Assembly: GCF_000204055.1 (NCBI RefSeq)
Contig: NW_006768810.1
Coordinates: forward strand, 706,907-770,906
Length of the DNA stretch: 64,000 nt
From: Melampsora larici-populina 98AG31
Lineage: Eukaryota > Basidiomycota > Pucciniomycetes > Pucciniales > Melampsoraceae
Direction of reading: 5' to 3'
A model generated the notes under the pieces. That model saw only the letters and a program-made list of their open reading frames with translations, did no database searches and had not been told where the DNA came from. How positions within the stretch are numbered: position 1 is the stretch's first letter; every line of letters starts with the position of its first letter. Below are positions 12,076-24,500 of this stretch, one piece after another. The translations under genes and the position numbers were made by a program.

Positions 12076-12260
12076 GAATTTAGGCCCTTGCTATTTGCAG
12101 CCCACACAAAATCCATGTAGGCGCTGCCAAAACAGCGCCTACATGAAGGTTTCGCACGAAAAAGCACCTACATTTATGATGTAGGCACTTTTTCCTTTTT
12201 CAAATGACGCCTCACAGTGACATTTTACTAGGCACTGGCAGGCCAGTGAGTCCCATTCAC

Positions 12261-12341
12261 CTCAAAACAATCTCAAATCAATCTCAAAACAATCTCAAAA
12301 CAATCTCAAAACAATCTCAAAACAATATCAAAACAATATCA
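12261..12341. repeat. Left subterminal array of the giant CACTA
   Basis: About seven head-to-tail copies of an 11-bp CTCAAAACAAT motif, the last two with ATATC in place of ATCTC. The mirror-image array lies at the right end. In CACTA elements such subterminal arrays are where the transposase or its helper protein binds; that role is inferred here. Confidence 0.88.
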
Positions 12342-12400
12342 GATTGACTTCCAATTCCCTGTGAGTGGGGTATATGCATGGGCTGCATATACTGGCATAT

Positions 12401-13071
12401 CCACATGAGACTAATTCACGAGGACAGCTGAGTATAAAGAGTGATTGTCCGGAATCTCCCAGTGGCTTCTTTTGGATTGCTGGTTATGGTAGATTAGGGG
12501 TTGGGCAAAAAAGCGACCAACCCCTTTGCAAACTCAATTCAGTCGCAGTTCAAAGATTTGACAATGCTTTCGAGATTGCTCAAAAGCAATACGAAAGCCA
12601 CACAAAACTGACAAACATTTTTGTCTGCCTTTTTGGGTCGCAAAAAAACATACCGGTATGAAGGGTTTCTTCATAACTCCAAAGCTGTCGCCATTCAAAA
12701 GTCTTACAGGGCTAAGCCATTTGTGCCGCTACAAGACACAAACACTCTGTTCACCTTTTACAGGTCTCTGGTCCCTTCTGTGAAAGGTTCAAGAGTCTAC
12801 CCGAGTACCACCTGGTGTGGATTTGGCTGAGCAATTGGTGGGGGCTGGACAAGGAAAATCATAGCCAAAGCCTGACATTAGGACTTGTTGGGTACCCGGC
12901 AGAGCAGCAGACCTTGGCAGACCTGTGAACCCTGCACACAGTTGATTTCCGTCATCTTTGGCTCTTTTTGACTCCCTTCGCAAATGCGCAAAACCAGGTG
13001 GTCGCTTTTTTACCCAACCCCTATTACATGAGTATAAAGTTTCCTATGCACGGAATTTTATACTCATGTGG
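12401..13071. mobile_element. MITE nested in the giant element, TAT duplication
   Basis: The termini CCACATGAG and CTCATGTGG are inverted and flanked by TAT on both sides. Further in, a longer inverted pair (TAGGGGTTGGGCAAAAAAGC near 12494 and GCTTTTTTACCCAACCCC near 13004) supports a single 671-bp element. The short open frames inside are therefore not taken as genes. Confidence 0.7.
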
Positions 13072-14259
13072 TATCCTTTCATAGGCTCCATCCAAAGATC
13101 ATGGCCTCCTGTGACCAATTTAAATCAGATGCCATTTGACAGCAGTGAAGCTCTACTTATTCAGGGATGTGTGCTTGTTACCAGCCCAGCTCTCATGAGA
13201 AGAGTTGTGGAAACCAAAGGTCAAGCCCTCAAGTAATACACCTTCCCTCTCACCAGTGACATGTTGGGAACTTTAGATTTTTTTTTGGTGGCAACATCTC
13301 ACGAAAGTATTGCAGATGACATTTGGGAATGATGACAAGCTCTAACTCAATACAGGTCATACATGAGACTCATACAACTCTTTGTGGTGACAAGTGAATA
13401 AAATTGTGGGGAATAGGTTCACATGTGGCGCATCAATAGGATAACAGTCAGGCGTAAGCTTACAGCTTCCGTGGTGTACGTGATCACGCTGCTGCAAAGC
13501 AGCAACACATAACAGAAATGAATTACGTCCGTAAGAAAACTAAACAAGTGATCTGAATGAGAGAACAGTGAAGTGGTAGAGATAAAATGAAAACACATCA
13601 GCCCCTCGGGATGGCCAGAGGACATTGAACCAAAGACTACGTAACCACATTTCCTGAGAAACAAACTGACAAAGAGGAACAACTAACGGGAAAAGGAAAA
13701 AAAACTTATAGCTAGGAAACATAAAACACAAATCAAATAAACTATTACGAAGTCATATAGAACACAACCAATTAACAAAGGTGAGGGCGGGCGGGAAAAA
13801 TCGATGAAAATCAGAAAATAAAGAGTTGACTAGTTGAATCAATAATATGTGTGTATGTGAGCTGTATCGAAAAATGAGATTTTTAGGAGGAGGAGATAGA
13901 TTGGAGAGCATAATACATTCAATCTTAGGGAATGAAAGACATGTCGAATTAAGATATCTAAACTACTCCACTAAACCCTCTATTCTAAGATACCTAACCT
14001 GATCCTTGGACATACTCCGTGTATTGATGGTCAAACTAGGTCTTCTTCATTTCTGTCTTCCTGATTTGCTACCCATGATACACGCTATTCCACTAGGTTA
14101 ATAGAGCACCAACCACGATGCAAAAATGACTGGTGTACAAGAAAAAAGTTGACAGTGAGACCACATTACAAATTTCCCTGCTAATGGTCATTCTATATCC
14201 ATTGCATCATCTTCCAGATTGAGTTCTTGCACAAAGCCCTGCAAAGTTTGCATATCACA
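13072..14259. other. Region 3' of the transposase, no gene
   Basis: I see no recognisable frame or repeat. This lies between the nested MITE and the stop codon of the minus-strand Tnp2 gene, and probably holds its 3' untranslated region. Confidence 0.35.
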
Positions 14260-17151
14260 TCAGGACATGTGATACTGATGACTGAATTGAGATCTCACCA
14301 GATTATTGAGCTGCACTATTGAAAGGGTTGGCCAAGCTATATCAAATGTACGTCCCGGGTTATGTTGTACCACCAGCTGGCCAATCACCTTGTGACTAGG
14401 AACAACATAATGGTCCCCATGAATATCATATATAACAGATGCATTCAGCAAGCCTGGCAAAGAAGCATAAGGGTCCTTGTGCTTGTCTTCAGCATTCAGG
14501 CATTTGAGTGATCTCACCACTAATAGTGGCTGTGTGACATCAGGAATCTTGACTATGTCTGTGATAGTACCAAACTGTTTAAAAGAGTCCAAAGAGTATG
14601 ATATGTAGCTGTTTGCTGGATTTTTGCTATATGTAATATGTGGCTTGTTAGAAATGACAAGGCTTGGAGTGACATCAAATGTGGATGCAGAAGTTTGGTC
14701 TGACCCAAGGATTCCAAGTTTCTGAAGGGCATCAAAAGCTTGAGGACTGAGTTTTTTGGTAGTCCACTTGGTTCCTCGATTTTGTTGTAGGTATTCTTTG
14801 ATGATAGGATCAGCCTCAAGGGCAGGATGGCTGTTGTGGGTCATGGCTTGAAAGAATCCACACATTGAATGCTGTTTGAGCAAAGTTTCACCCATCTGCC
14901 CTGCTCAAAAAGGGTTGGGGTCAATTCCTACATTTATCTTGTTTAAAAAAGGAAAAAAAATAAGAAACACACTTTGGTTGCCATTCTTTGAGGTCTGCAC
15001 AAGGGCTCCAATGATACGCTCACCTGACCAGCTAGCTGTGTAAGCTGGAGGCCCAAGAAGTGTGGAGATGTGGCCAATATGTTCCGCAAAATGTAAGTTG
15101 GGCTTTTTCTTCTTATGCGGCCATCCATCCCCTAGCGTAGCTTGATGTTCCTCAACCAATGTTGTAATCTTTTCTCCATCACCCTGCTGAAAGGAACGCT
15201 GCGTACAAATGTTGCCAATCTGAATAAGCTGAAGAAGGCTAGCTAGAATTTTAGCTGATGTAGATTCAGGGTCTCCTCCTTTGAAATGAGGTATCCAAGC
15301 TAGTACAATGAAGACTTTATATAATGAATGCCATTCAGCAGCTTTGGGAGTCCCTGCACTAGCCATTCCAAAATTCTTCTGAGGTCGAGTAAGCCACGAA
15401 GGGGCTTTGGCATGCTTGATACAGCGTTGAAGCAAATCAAGCTCGTAGGAAGTGATCTCAGGGATGATTTCTGGCGCAGGTGGTGTTGGTGAACGAGAGG
15501 GTTGTGATCCATGGCCATTTTTATTTCTACATCGTGTTGTGTGGTCAGATCCATTGGAAGATGCCATGTCGCGATGAAGATTGGAGAATGCAACTGATCG
15601 AGTATTGTACGAATGGTGGGAGGGAGGTTGAGGCGGAGGCATTTCACTTGTGGCATGGGCATCATCAGGGCCATGTGGACTACTGGTTGCTGGTGGAGGT
15701 AGCTGCACATTGTAATGCCGGTTAGTGAATTCCATTTTTTCTTGTTCAGCTTCAAGGGCCTTGCCAGCTGCTGGTACTTGGATGTATTGTGTTGAAAAAT
15801 CTTTGTATAGACCAAGGAAAATGTTGTGCATGATGTCAACAGAAAAGAATTCAACAGCTTGCCAGTATGGCAGCTCATGCATGATACTATATCGTACTCC
15901 TGTTGTCTTTGCAAGTTTAGCTTGCTCACTTGCAGTTTCAGATTGTTCCCATTCCACAGCCTGGATCTTGACGCCCTCAGAAGTACGTAGTTCAGCCTTG
16001 GGGGCTGGAGATTGGGAGTGGTAGAGATTACGGTTGATATGACAGAGCGAGCAAAAACATGTTGACGAGTGTGAAGTTCCTCCTGAGACCTTTTTCATAG
16101 CAGGAACGTCCCCATGGATAGGCCATAGTGCAGCACGAAGGATGCGTCCTTTAGGATGTTTTGATGTTGAGGTAAAGGTAATGCCATCCCAGAATTCCGT
16201 CAGTTCAGTGACTAGCGGTTTGAGGAACTGATTCATTTCTGACAGTGATGGTTCAGATGGACCTGGCATGATACCGTAAATGCAGATGTTCTCTTTTTTG
16301 TATCGTATTGTTGGAGGTAGGTTGAAACAAGTGAGGAGCATGACACCAACCAAAGTCTTGGTTGCTGCATTTTTGCCGTAAGGATTGAACCAATCACACC
16401 ATAATCCAAATACAAGGTTACCTGATCTTGATGTGAAGATGTACCTGTCCTTCTTGAAAGTTCTCCATAAAGTACCATCCCATATATTGTCCATTCGATT
16501 GTTCCCAGGCTGCTGACGATTAAGGTGTGTGTCAATGGATTCTTCAAAGTAATGGAACTGAAGCATCTTTCCAAGCCACGAGCGTAAAGACTGATAGAAG
16601 AAGAGCCTGATTGGTTTCTGAAGGGTTCCTGAGGTTTTCTCGTAGAGAGGAGATTCACATGGTTCTCGGCGGAGAGTAGTTGACCCCTTGGTAGTAAATC
16701 GTGGGACTTCACATAGTGGGACCGGTGATGTGTTGAGTGGGAGAGGGGCTTGAATGGAAGACAAAGCACAGCAGAATGGGCAACATGTTTGTGATTGTAT
16801 GTGTGTCTCAAGTTTGAGAATTTTAAATAGTGCGGGAAGGCCTAGCGGGATCTGGTTCCAAATCAGGTTCGTGGTTGTTGGATCTTGTGCAAGCTTGTGT
16901 TCTTTTACAGTCTGTCTAGCTTTGGCAAGGGATTTCTGACAAGCTTTGACCCCGACTTTATGGAAGAGATGTTCCTTGGCCACTTTGAACATTTCACGCA
17001 TGCATATTGGATCTTGCAAAAATCTATGTGGTGTTGGCTTTGTACTTTGCGTGTGACCTGGCTCGTGTCGTGGTGCTTTTGGGTGGGGCGGGACCAAATA
17101 CCCTTCATCATCTTCATCATTCCGAGGTCGCTTCTTGGTCCTGACCGGCAT
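14260..17151 (-). CDS. Tnp2-type transposase of the giant CACTA element
   Basis: A two-exon minus-strand gene: exon 1 17151-14973, a 72-bp intron (GTGTGT donor, GAGCAG acceptor), exon 2 14900-14260. The spliced frame gives 939 residues. It matches the Tnp2/Transposase_21 family of CACTA elements: a Lys/Arg-rich N-terminus (RTKKRPRNDEDDE), a possible zinc-binding CCPFCC, then DGTLWRTF, GLWCDWFNPYGKN with candidate catalytic Asp253, GIMPGPSEPSL, CFCSLCHI, VDIMHNIFLGLYKDF with Asp439, and WSGERIIGALV with Glu711 as candidate third residue. It would excise and reintegrate the element, acting in the nucleus. The frame is intact. A Ser/Pro-rich insert at about residues 470-545 is probably a flexible linker. 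The 14260-14895 frame is the C-terminus, not a separate gene. Confidence 0.9.
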
Positions 17152-18017
17152 AGCTGCGCCGATTTGTGGAAACGTTGCCTGATGTGGGGCTCGGCTTGTG
17201 GAAGCAACCGGCTCCGCGATGGTGGAGCCCTACAAAGGGTTATGTCCATGTCAGACAAGTTCAATGTGAAGAGAGAGTAAGCTGGTACCATCTTACAGGG
17301 ACTTTCAGGAGGTTATCGATTTCCAATCGGTGGTTTGGTGATTTAACTTTGTTGCTTGGCCCTAGCATTGATTGGCTGGGCGGGGAATGTCTATTGACCT
17401 CTTCAAGATGTTTAGGATAACTTTTCCTACTGAACATTTGACCTTGATGAACTTGCCCCATAAACTCAATAGTATGTTGTGAGCAGGCTAGTTGAGTACA
17501 TGCACACAGGATATGATCTCGTCCTAGGCCAGTGGCATGAGGCCCAAGAGGTGTTGGCATCTTGCAGGAGGAGATAGGTGTGTAGTCACATATGATTGAG
17601 GTGGGTGGTTATGGATTGATCACTGGAGCCAAGTGTTGGAAAGGCAAAAGCAATAGACAATGCTTGTGGGGAGTGTAAGGTATAATGCAGTGTATGTAGG
17701 GTTAGGGTTTGGTCCGCATACCTCCGCATACCCTAACCCTACATCTTGTGGCTTTTGAGTTACAAATCACATTGCAAGTTACAGACTTAGAAATCCAACA
17801 AAATCAGGGGTCATTTTAAGGGCATTGGCATTACAAGTGTTGGCTACAATCAGCATACCCTAACCCTACATCTTGTGGCTTTTTAGTTACAGATCACATT
17901 GCAAGTTACAGACTTAGAAATCAAACAGAATCAGGGGTAATTTTAAGGGTATTGGCATTACAAGTATGGGCTACAATCATGTAGACAAAATATTTCCAAG
18001 GGACAATTGAAATTGTA
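17152..18017. promoter_or_regulatory. Upstream region of the transposase with direct and inverted repeats
   Basis: This stretch lies between the transposase start and the end of the large proline-rich gene and should contain the transposase promoter. A block of about 115 bp (beginning GCATACCCTAACCCTACATC) is present twice in tandem, at about 17736 and 17848. Just before it, TGTAGGGTTAGGG (about 17695) pairs with CCCTAACCCTACA as an inverted repeat around a 25-base loop. The repeats may bind the transposase or other element-encoded factors; that is inference. Confidence 0.6.
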
Positions 18018-18592
18018 CTATTCAAGACCCACTTGAGGAAGCATTGATTGATTTCCTGTTGAAACAGGATGGAATGGTAAGTCATAAGGGTTATCTGGGC
18101 AGGGACCACCCAAAAGTTGTGACCTGATCTGACAAAAGGAGGCCAGGTCTTTTTGAATGGCTTGAGCAAGGTAAATCTTGGAGCACTCCTTGGGATGCCA
18201 TTCATCTTCACTTGATGTATCATCTAGTGAGGTATTTGCTTGATCAAATCCTAGTGGGAAAAGGGCTTCACGAATGAGTCCAAGCAAGAAGGTCTGAGTG
18301 TGTTTCGAAAAAGGTTCCTCAATTGCACGATTGTCTTGAAGCCTGCTGACCAGGACTAGGAAATGCGCCAGTTTCGAGAGGCCAAATCTTTTGGGATCAT
18401 GCGGGAATATCAAAAGGCCCTTGACGCCGGAGGTGAGAAAGGCTACCAGAAGGCCAAACGAGACTACTGGTATAGAACCAGCACCCACTGATTTTGTGAG
18501 ATTTTCATACTCCTCGTCAAGTTGCACGTGATGCTGTTGAGGTGCTTGGGATAAATGCTGCACATGCCGGAATCTTGCCCGAAGACTAGCGA

Positions 18593-21500
18593 CAACACCT
18601 GAAAAGCTCAGCTGCAAAAAGCGGTGGCGGAGCGGACCGCCCCGCCACCGCTCGAGGAATACTCGGGTAGGTAGCTTACCCGATCCGCTAGCGCTGCCAC
18701 TGTCAGATTTTTGACAGAGCGGATCGCAGATTTGGCGAGGCACCATAAACTTCCGCTCCGCAGGCCCTGCATAAAGCGGTCTGCAGCGTTCTATGCAGCC
18801 TAACGTGACTGATATCAAGATCAACCTCACGAACTAGGCTGCATAGACGAACTTCCTCCCCAACCAGTGTCCCACATACCTCGCATGCCCACCAAACACC
18901 AGCAAACATCCTCGCCAAGGCCTCAAACATGTCAACATCGGCTTTTCTTCACCCCAATACTCAGGTCGACGATCTTAACTCCTCTTCAAAACCTCCATGC
19001 CCTCGATTTAGATTTGAATCCTCATCTTCAAAGACCCACATGACGCAATCACCCTCTATCCTTGTAGTTCTTTGCACCGACCGATCTCCGGTGTATATAA
19101 GGTGAGCTTTTCTTCTTTCTCGTTTTTCTCTCTCCCCTTTGGCAGAATCGTCAACCAAGATATTTAACCGTATCATTGTAAACTGACACCTTTGTCATCT
19201 GGTCTTCTTTTTCGATTATTACTACATCGATTAACATCTTTTCTTATTAATTTAAATCAAATACTATTGAGTTATTATTTCATACATAAAATCATCACAA
19301 TGTCTCAGTCGGTATCTAGTCTTGCACCTTCTTCGCTTACTGGTCCTAGTCTTCGCCCACGCAGCCCAACCAATCCTAAACCTGGTTTTGTTATTCAGTC
19401 CCCCGACTCGCGAATCTCTGTTCACCGACCATCAAGCAAAAGTGACTTACCTAATATCGATTCTGATCCCCTTTATGATCCCAACTTGGCTCTTCCTCCC
19501 GATTCTGATTCAGTAGTTGAGGTTACTAAGGCAGACGAATTTCTCAAGGTGCTATCCAAGAAAAAGAAAAAACAGCAAGCGGAAAAATCCAAGCCTCGTT
19601 CCCAGGCCAAGGGTCGTCCCAGAGGCTCTGGTGCTTCCGCCAGCTTACCTCGGGGCCCAGCGAAGAAGGTTAAAAAGGCTGCCGTACCCGTATGTATTTT
19701 TCCTCAGCCTTGTAGTGATCAATCAGACTGAATTGATCCTTGTTTTACTTTGATAAACATAGATCGGGATACCTGACTGTATCAATGTCAACCAGGACTC
19801 CGATATTGAAGAAATCAAAACCAATGGTGTCAAGCGTGGTTCTGGTCGGCTTGCCACATTGTTGGAGTACTTTTATCCTCCGGTCCTTATAAAAAAAGAG
19901 GTTCGTATGTTTATTTAAAGCTATTCATGTCCCACATGAACCGTTTGTTGATGTACTGACTTTGAATTTATCGTTTCATGTGATTGATCTGTCTGTCTCT
20001 AGACCGGAGATGATCCCCGAGGCTACAAGTGCCGTTGGTGTGACGGTGTCTTTGCTCGTGGACACCGTACATTCTACAACATCTATGCTCACCGTGATGG
20101 TGGTAAGGGACGAGCTTCCTGCCCTCAACGAGCTCGTGCCATCAGAGCAGGATGTGTCCTACCTCTCACTTGGGCTCAGGAGCAAGCAGCCGCGGCCTCT
20201 TCGAACGAAGTGAATGGACAAATGACCCTCGACTCGTTTCTCTCATCATCCACCTTCAGTGTTGATCTATGCAACACGGTGCTGGTGATGTGGATCATGA
20301 AACATGCGCTCCCGTTCAACCGTTTCTACGACCTCCCTCTTCGTGCTGCTTTCAAGCTCGCCAATCGACGTGCCAACCTCAGGACTCCGACTTGGGCCGC
20401 TGGTGTTGCAAAGGACTTGTACCTCAGCTTGAGCTTGGCGGCGATAGCTTTAGTATCTGTAAGTGATGATATTGTTTATCACTTCTCATTTCCACTCAAT
20501 TCAATATCTCTATGTGTGTCTAACTTTGTTGTTGTGTTTCAGGAAAACTCTAGCAAGTTTTCGTTGGTCCATGACGTGTGGACCACAAAAGGCAACAGGT
20601 ATGCCTTCATCGGGGTTTCAGCAAACTTCATCGATGATGAATGGAATTACCGGTCGATTCATCTTAGCTTGAAGCTGGTAGCATGGAATAAGTATGGGTA
20701 TTTGCTGGCGCAACCGGTGGCGCGTTTCCTCATGGCTCACGGACTTCACAAAAAAATAAGTCATTTCGTCTCCTTTTCATTCACTCTCTTTCTCTTCTCT
20801 TAACTAACCTTCCTTGTTTCTTTCCAATGTTTACATGTTAGGTCAGACAACAGACTCCGGGTCATCAAACAACACAATGGCCCGAGAGATGGAGGTTATG
20901 TTTTCGGAAGGTGACGATCCAACCGATTGGGACTCCTCAAAAAACCACGTCCGTTGCTATGCACACAAACTTGGGTTGATCGTCAAGAAAGGTCTGAAGG
21001 TGATTGGGTTAGCTGCTGGCCACATCAAGCCAACGACCCCCCCCAATTTCTCTGTCCCAGTTCCAACAGTTGTCTTGAACGATGATCTCACCGATGAAGC
21101 AGTCAACTACAATTGCTCCGATGATGACGACGACACAATCAATCACCGTGGTCATTGTGCATCTCCCAATTTTGCTTCTGACGACGAGGAGGATGGACTT
21201 TCATACGATGATATTCCTCAGAACGGTTGTATCGTGGTGAAAGGTGCAATGAAAGTAAGTTCTTTTCATTTCTCCTTTATGTTCCTTTGCCTTGTCAAGC
21301 CTGAGCTGAAGCTGGATTTTGACGTCTTTCTTTGCATAGTTGAAACATTTCAACGCATTGCTCACCCGGAGCAATGCCAGGCGAGGGGAGTTCAAAGGCC
21401 GAGCTGAACAAATGGGTTACCATGGTCCTGGACCTATCGCTGGTTGGGGTGTTCGCTGGAACATCGATTTGGCTATGTACTCGCACCTTGTAGCTGCGCG

Positions 21501-23182
21501 CGATGTAAGTGGTTTCATCTCTTTGATTTGCAAAGATATCAACAACTGACCTATGTGATTTCCAGGTGGTTGATTCGATTCTTATAGGTGATCGAAAGAC
21601 TAAATACTATGAAGGTATTATGATGTCTATGGACGAATGGGATGCGGTTGACTCTTTATGTAAGGTATTAGAAGTAAGTCTCTTTTCTTTACCTTTCTTC
21701 CATTTCTTTTGGCTAAGTTTTGTTTAGGTTTTTCGTGCCTCAACTAAACGTTTGGAGGGTAATATTGCATCGGGATCCATGCTCTTGGCAGAGTATCTGC
21801 GAGTGTCTGAAAACCTATTGGAGATCAAGAACACCACCAAGTTCCCTACTATCCACACCATGATTGACGCCATGTTGGATCAACTCTGTCAATACCAGTC
21901 CGAAGCCGTCAACGCCAATGTGATAGTACTGGCGACTGTCCTCAACCCCAAGTATCGACTGAAGTTCTTTGAACTTCACTATCCAGACCATGCCTCACGC
22001 GCTAAGGAGCTCATGGAAGAGCATTTCAATCTAGCTTTAGAAACCTGGCCAGCTACCCCTGCCTCTTCCCCCTCTCCGATTCCCTCCGCCGAACAGCAGG
22101 TCTTTGATCAATATGACATCTTCACGTCATCTGCTGTCCTTAAAACACCCAAATCAATCCGAGCAAGTGAACTCGAGATGTACTTGCAAGGGAATGATCC
22201 AATCACTCCTGGTCAAACCCAATTGGGCTGGTGGAGAGTAAGTCCATGGTCAATCTTTCACTCATCAACCTGTTGATACTAATGTATTTCTCTTTGTCTC
22301 TCATCTAACAGGTAAACAATTCAAAGTTTCAGGTGCTTGCTTTGTTGGCACGCGACTACCTTTCGATCTTGGCTACATCATGTTGCGTGGAACGAACATT
22401 TTCTTCAGCAGCCAATATTGCAGTCCCAGGACGAGGATCTTTGAAACCAAAGACGATCTTGCGTGCTGTAGGAACACGGGAATGGTTGAGAGCTGGTATT
22501 ACAACAAATGACCAGTTCTCTGAAGCGCTTGGTTACCTTTCTTCCTTTGAAAAACACTCTAAGAAGAAAAAACATGTTATAGTCATTGATTGATTGTTTC
22601 ATTTCATTTATTTCCTGATCGTTCATCTCTTTATTATCTTGTAAATTGTCCTACTTCTCTTGTTATAGTCTGGTAGTCTTACTTATGTTTTTGTCTTTTC
22701 TTCTTTTCATTTGATAGTTTGTAATGGGGTTGATATACATCTTGACCCCAGTTATGTTTTTCTATGATTCTTGACTCTTTTTATCTCGTCTAACTAACCT
22801 TTCGAGTCATTCCTTAAAATTCTTTTTAGTTTCCTATTTTCTTCAATTCCTCAACTGATAACTTTTCAAGTCACTCATTACGCGTTTCATTTAGTATGTC
22901 TTACTTGTTTTGAAGTCCTCTTATATCATTTGTATATACTCTTTTTTCTTGTGCATAATTAATAAAAAAAATTGTGAATAGCATGATCGTACCGCGCCGC
23001 TGCCTCGGCTGAGAAATTGTCAAAGCGGAGCGAAAGCGACTCAAAGAGCCGCCGCGCTGCTTTGCGCATGTAGCGCTTCAATTCCAAAAGCGGAGCGCTG
23101 GCTGCGCTACTTGTAGCGCAAATCCGCCGCGCTACAAAATTTCGCCTTTATAGCGGGGCGCAGCTGAGCGGCTCAGGTGTTG
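18593..23182 (+). mobile_element. Complete hAT transposon (4.6 kb)
   Basis: The termini are inverted: CAACACCTGA then GCTCAGCTGC on the left, and GCAGCTGAGC then TCAGGTGTTG on the right. The flanks are the near-identical 7-mers CTAGCGA (18586-18592) and CTAGCAA (23183-23189). The first and last 200 bp are GC-rich with many AGCGGAGCG-like and GCGGTGGCGG-like subterminal motifs, typical of hAT ends. Between them is a nine-exon transposase gene on the plus strand. It lies inside an exon of the proline-rich gene of the giant element. Confidence 0.88.
19300..22593 (+). CDS. hAT-family transposase, nine exons, 892 residues
   Basis: Exons: 19300-19689, 19763-19900, 20003-20458, 20543-20759, 20842-21254, 21340-21504, 21566-21673, 21728-22237, 22312-22593. 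All phases agree and no stop interrupts, giving 892 residues. The protein has a Ser/Pro-rich N-terminus with a basic patch (KKKKKQQAEKSKPRSQAKGR), a BED-like zinc finger (YKCRWC at 184-189 with downstream His), and an RNase H fold with candidate catalytic Asp339 (LVHDVWTTKGNRYAF), Asp405 (QTTDSGSSNN) and Glu826 (CCVERTFSSA). An acidic insert (CSDDDDDT, SDDEEDG) and the C-terminal hAT dimerisation region (LARDYLSILATSC) are present. It would catalyse cut-and-paste transposition in the nucleus. All motifs intact suggests it may still be active. Confidence 0.9.
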
Positions 23183-23995
23183 CTAGCAATGGCCTCGAGC
23201 ATGGCGTAGATTTTGTTGACCAGGTCCCATATCGCAATTACACATTCCCGCACGACTGTACTGCTTGTGCAAAGTTGGAGCTGGTGATAATGATGAGCAG
23301 CCTTGAGGCCATTGGCAATCTTGACATTGGGGCATGCAGCGGGGGTTATGCCAGGTGAAGGTTGGATGTCCAGGGTCTCCATCTTGCAGAACGCAACTGC
23401 GGCCAGGACATATCGGACCCCCTGATCAATCTTTGCGGTTGAGGTATGAGAGAAGATCCCCAGGATCTCGCGCACATACTGCGTACGGGTATCTTCGTCG
23501 GATGGACCCTTTTTGGTCAGTTCAGCATTGTCAAGCTGGAAGATATCTGGTCGGTGCCATGGCGCCTCGGCCTCGCATTGAAACAGGAGGATGTCTAATG
23601 AGACCACATTGGAGGTGAGTATAAGCCGAATTTGATCTCATAGAAGTAAGAACTTACTCGGGGATTTATTAAGCCATGTATGTACTCGAAGTTTACTTTT
23701 AGGCATAATTCGAAAAGGCGGTGTCGCTGGAGGATTTGCCGCCAATGCCTGGTTGTTGGTACCTTGCACCCTCAAAGACAGCAAGTTGAGCATTGAGCGA
23801 TATATATCAGGAACATCGTCATTGTCAATGGCTTTCCTATCCACCGTCTTCTTGGTTACGTCGAAAACGGCATGATCCTCGACTGCCCAAATGCTTGCCT
23901 GGCGCACCACTGTCCATACGTCTGCGTTGACCGGTATCGGTAGTCCACCAAGTGGAACTCCCGCTTTGGGGTTGATGAGAACTGCCGGAGATTTG

Positions 23996-24500
23996 GAAGG
24001 CGTTGCCAGGGGCGCCTCCTGGCGTGGCGAGGCGGGCTTAGGCTGAAGACCGGCTGGAGACGGTTGCGTGGTTTGGGCTGACTGGGCAAGGTGACTCGTG
24101 GGGTCCTTAACTGACGGAGAGTCGGCAGGCGTCGCCAGGGGCGCCTCCTGGCGTGGCGAGGTGGGCAAGGGCTGAATCCCGGCTGGAGACGGTTGCGTGG
24201 TTTGGCCTGACTGGGCAAGGTGACACGCAGGCTCCTTGAGAACTAACGGAGAGTCGGCAGGCGTCGGCAGGGGCGCTTCCTGGCGTGGCGAGGTGGGCAA
24301 GGGCTGGACACCGGCTGGAGACGGTTGCGTCGTTAGGCCTGCAAAGTGACGCGCGGGGTCCTTGAGATCCGACGGAGAGTCGGCAGGCGTCGCCAGGGGC
24401 GCCTCCTGGCGTGGCGAGGTGGGCAAGGGCTGAATACCGGCTGGAGATGGTTGCGTGGTTTGGCCTGACTGGGCAAGGTGACACGCGGGGTCCTCTGGAG
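23996..24500 (-). repeat. Coding minisatellite in the proline-rich gene
   Basis: About four head-to-tail units of 123-129 bp, each with the GCCAGGGGCGCCTCCTGGCG motif (near 24005, 24132, 24264 and 24390). They encode the 42-residue TTQPSPAGIQPLPTSPRQEA-type repeats. Unit lengths are near multiples of three, so the frame is kept. Copy number is likely to vary between copies of the element. Confidence 0.85.

Noticed and set aside
14260..14895. A separate 211-residue gene
   Set aside because: A consensus 72-bp intron joins it in frame to the transposase upstream; it is exon 2.
15300..15929. 209-codon minus-strand frame
   Set aside because: Out-of-frame shadow of the Tnp2 transposase exon on the same strand.
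17690..17965. Telomeric repeat
   Set aside because: Only two partial TTAGGG-like units occur in an inverted pair; there is no array.
18018..18830. Reading this as one 270-residue gene
   Set aside because: Its first third lies inside the hAT left terminus; only the part below 18593 belongs to the interrupted gene.
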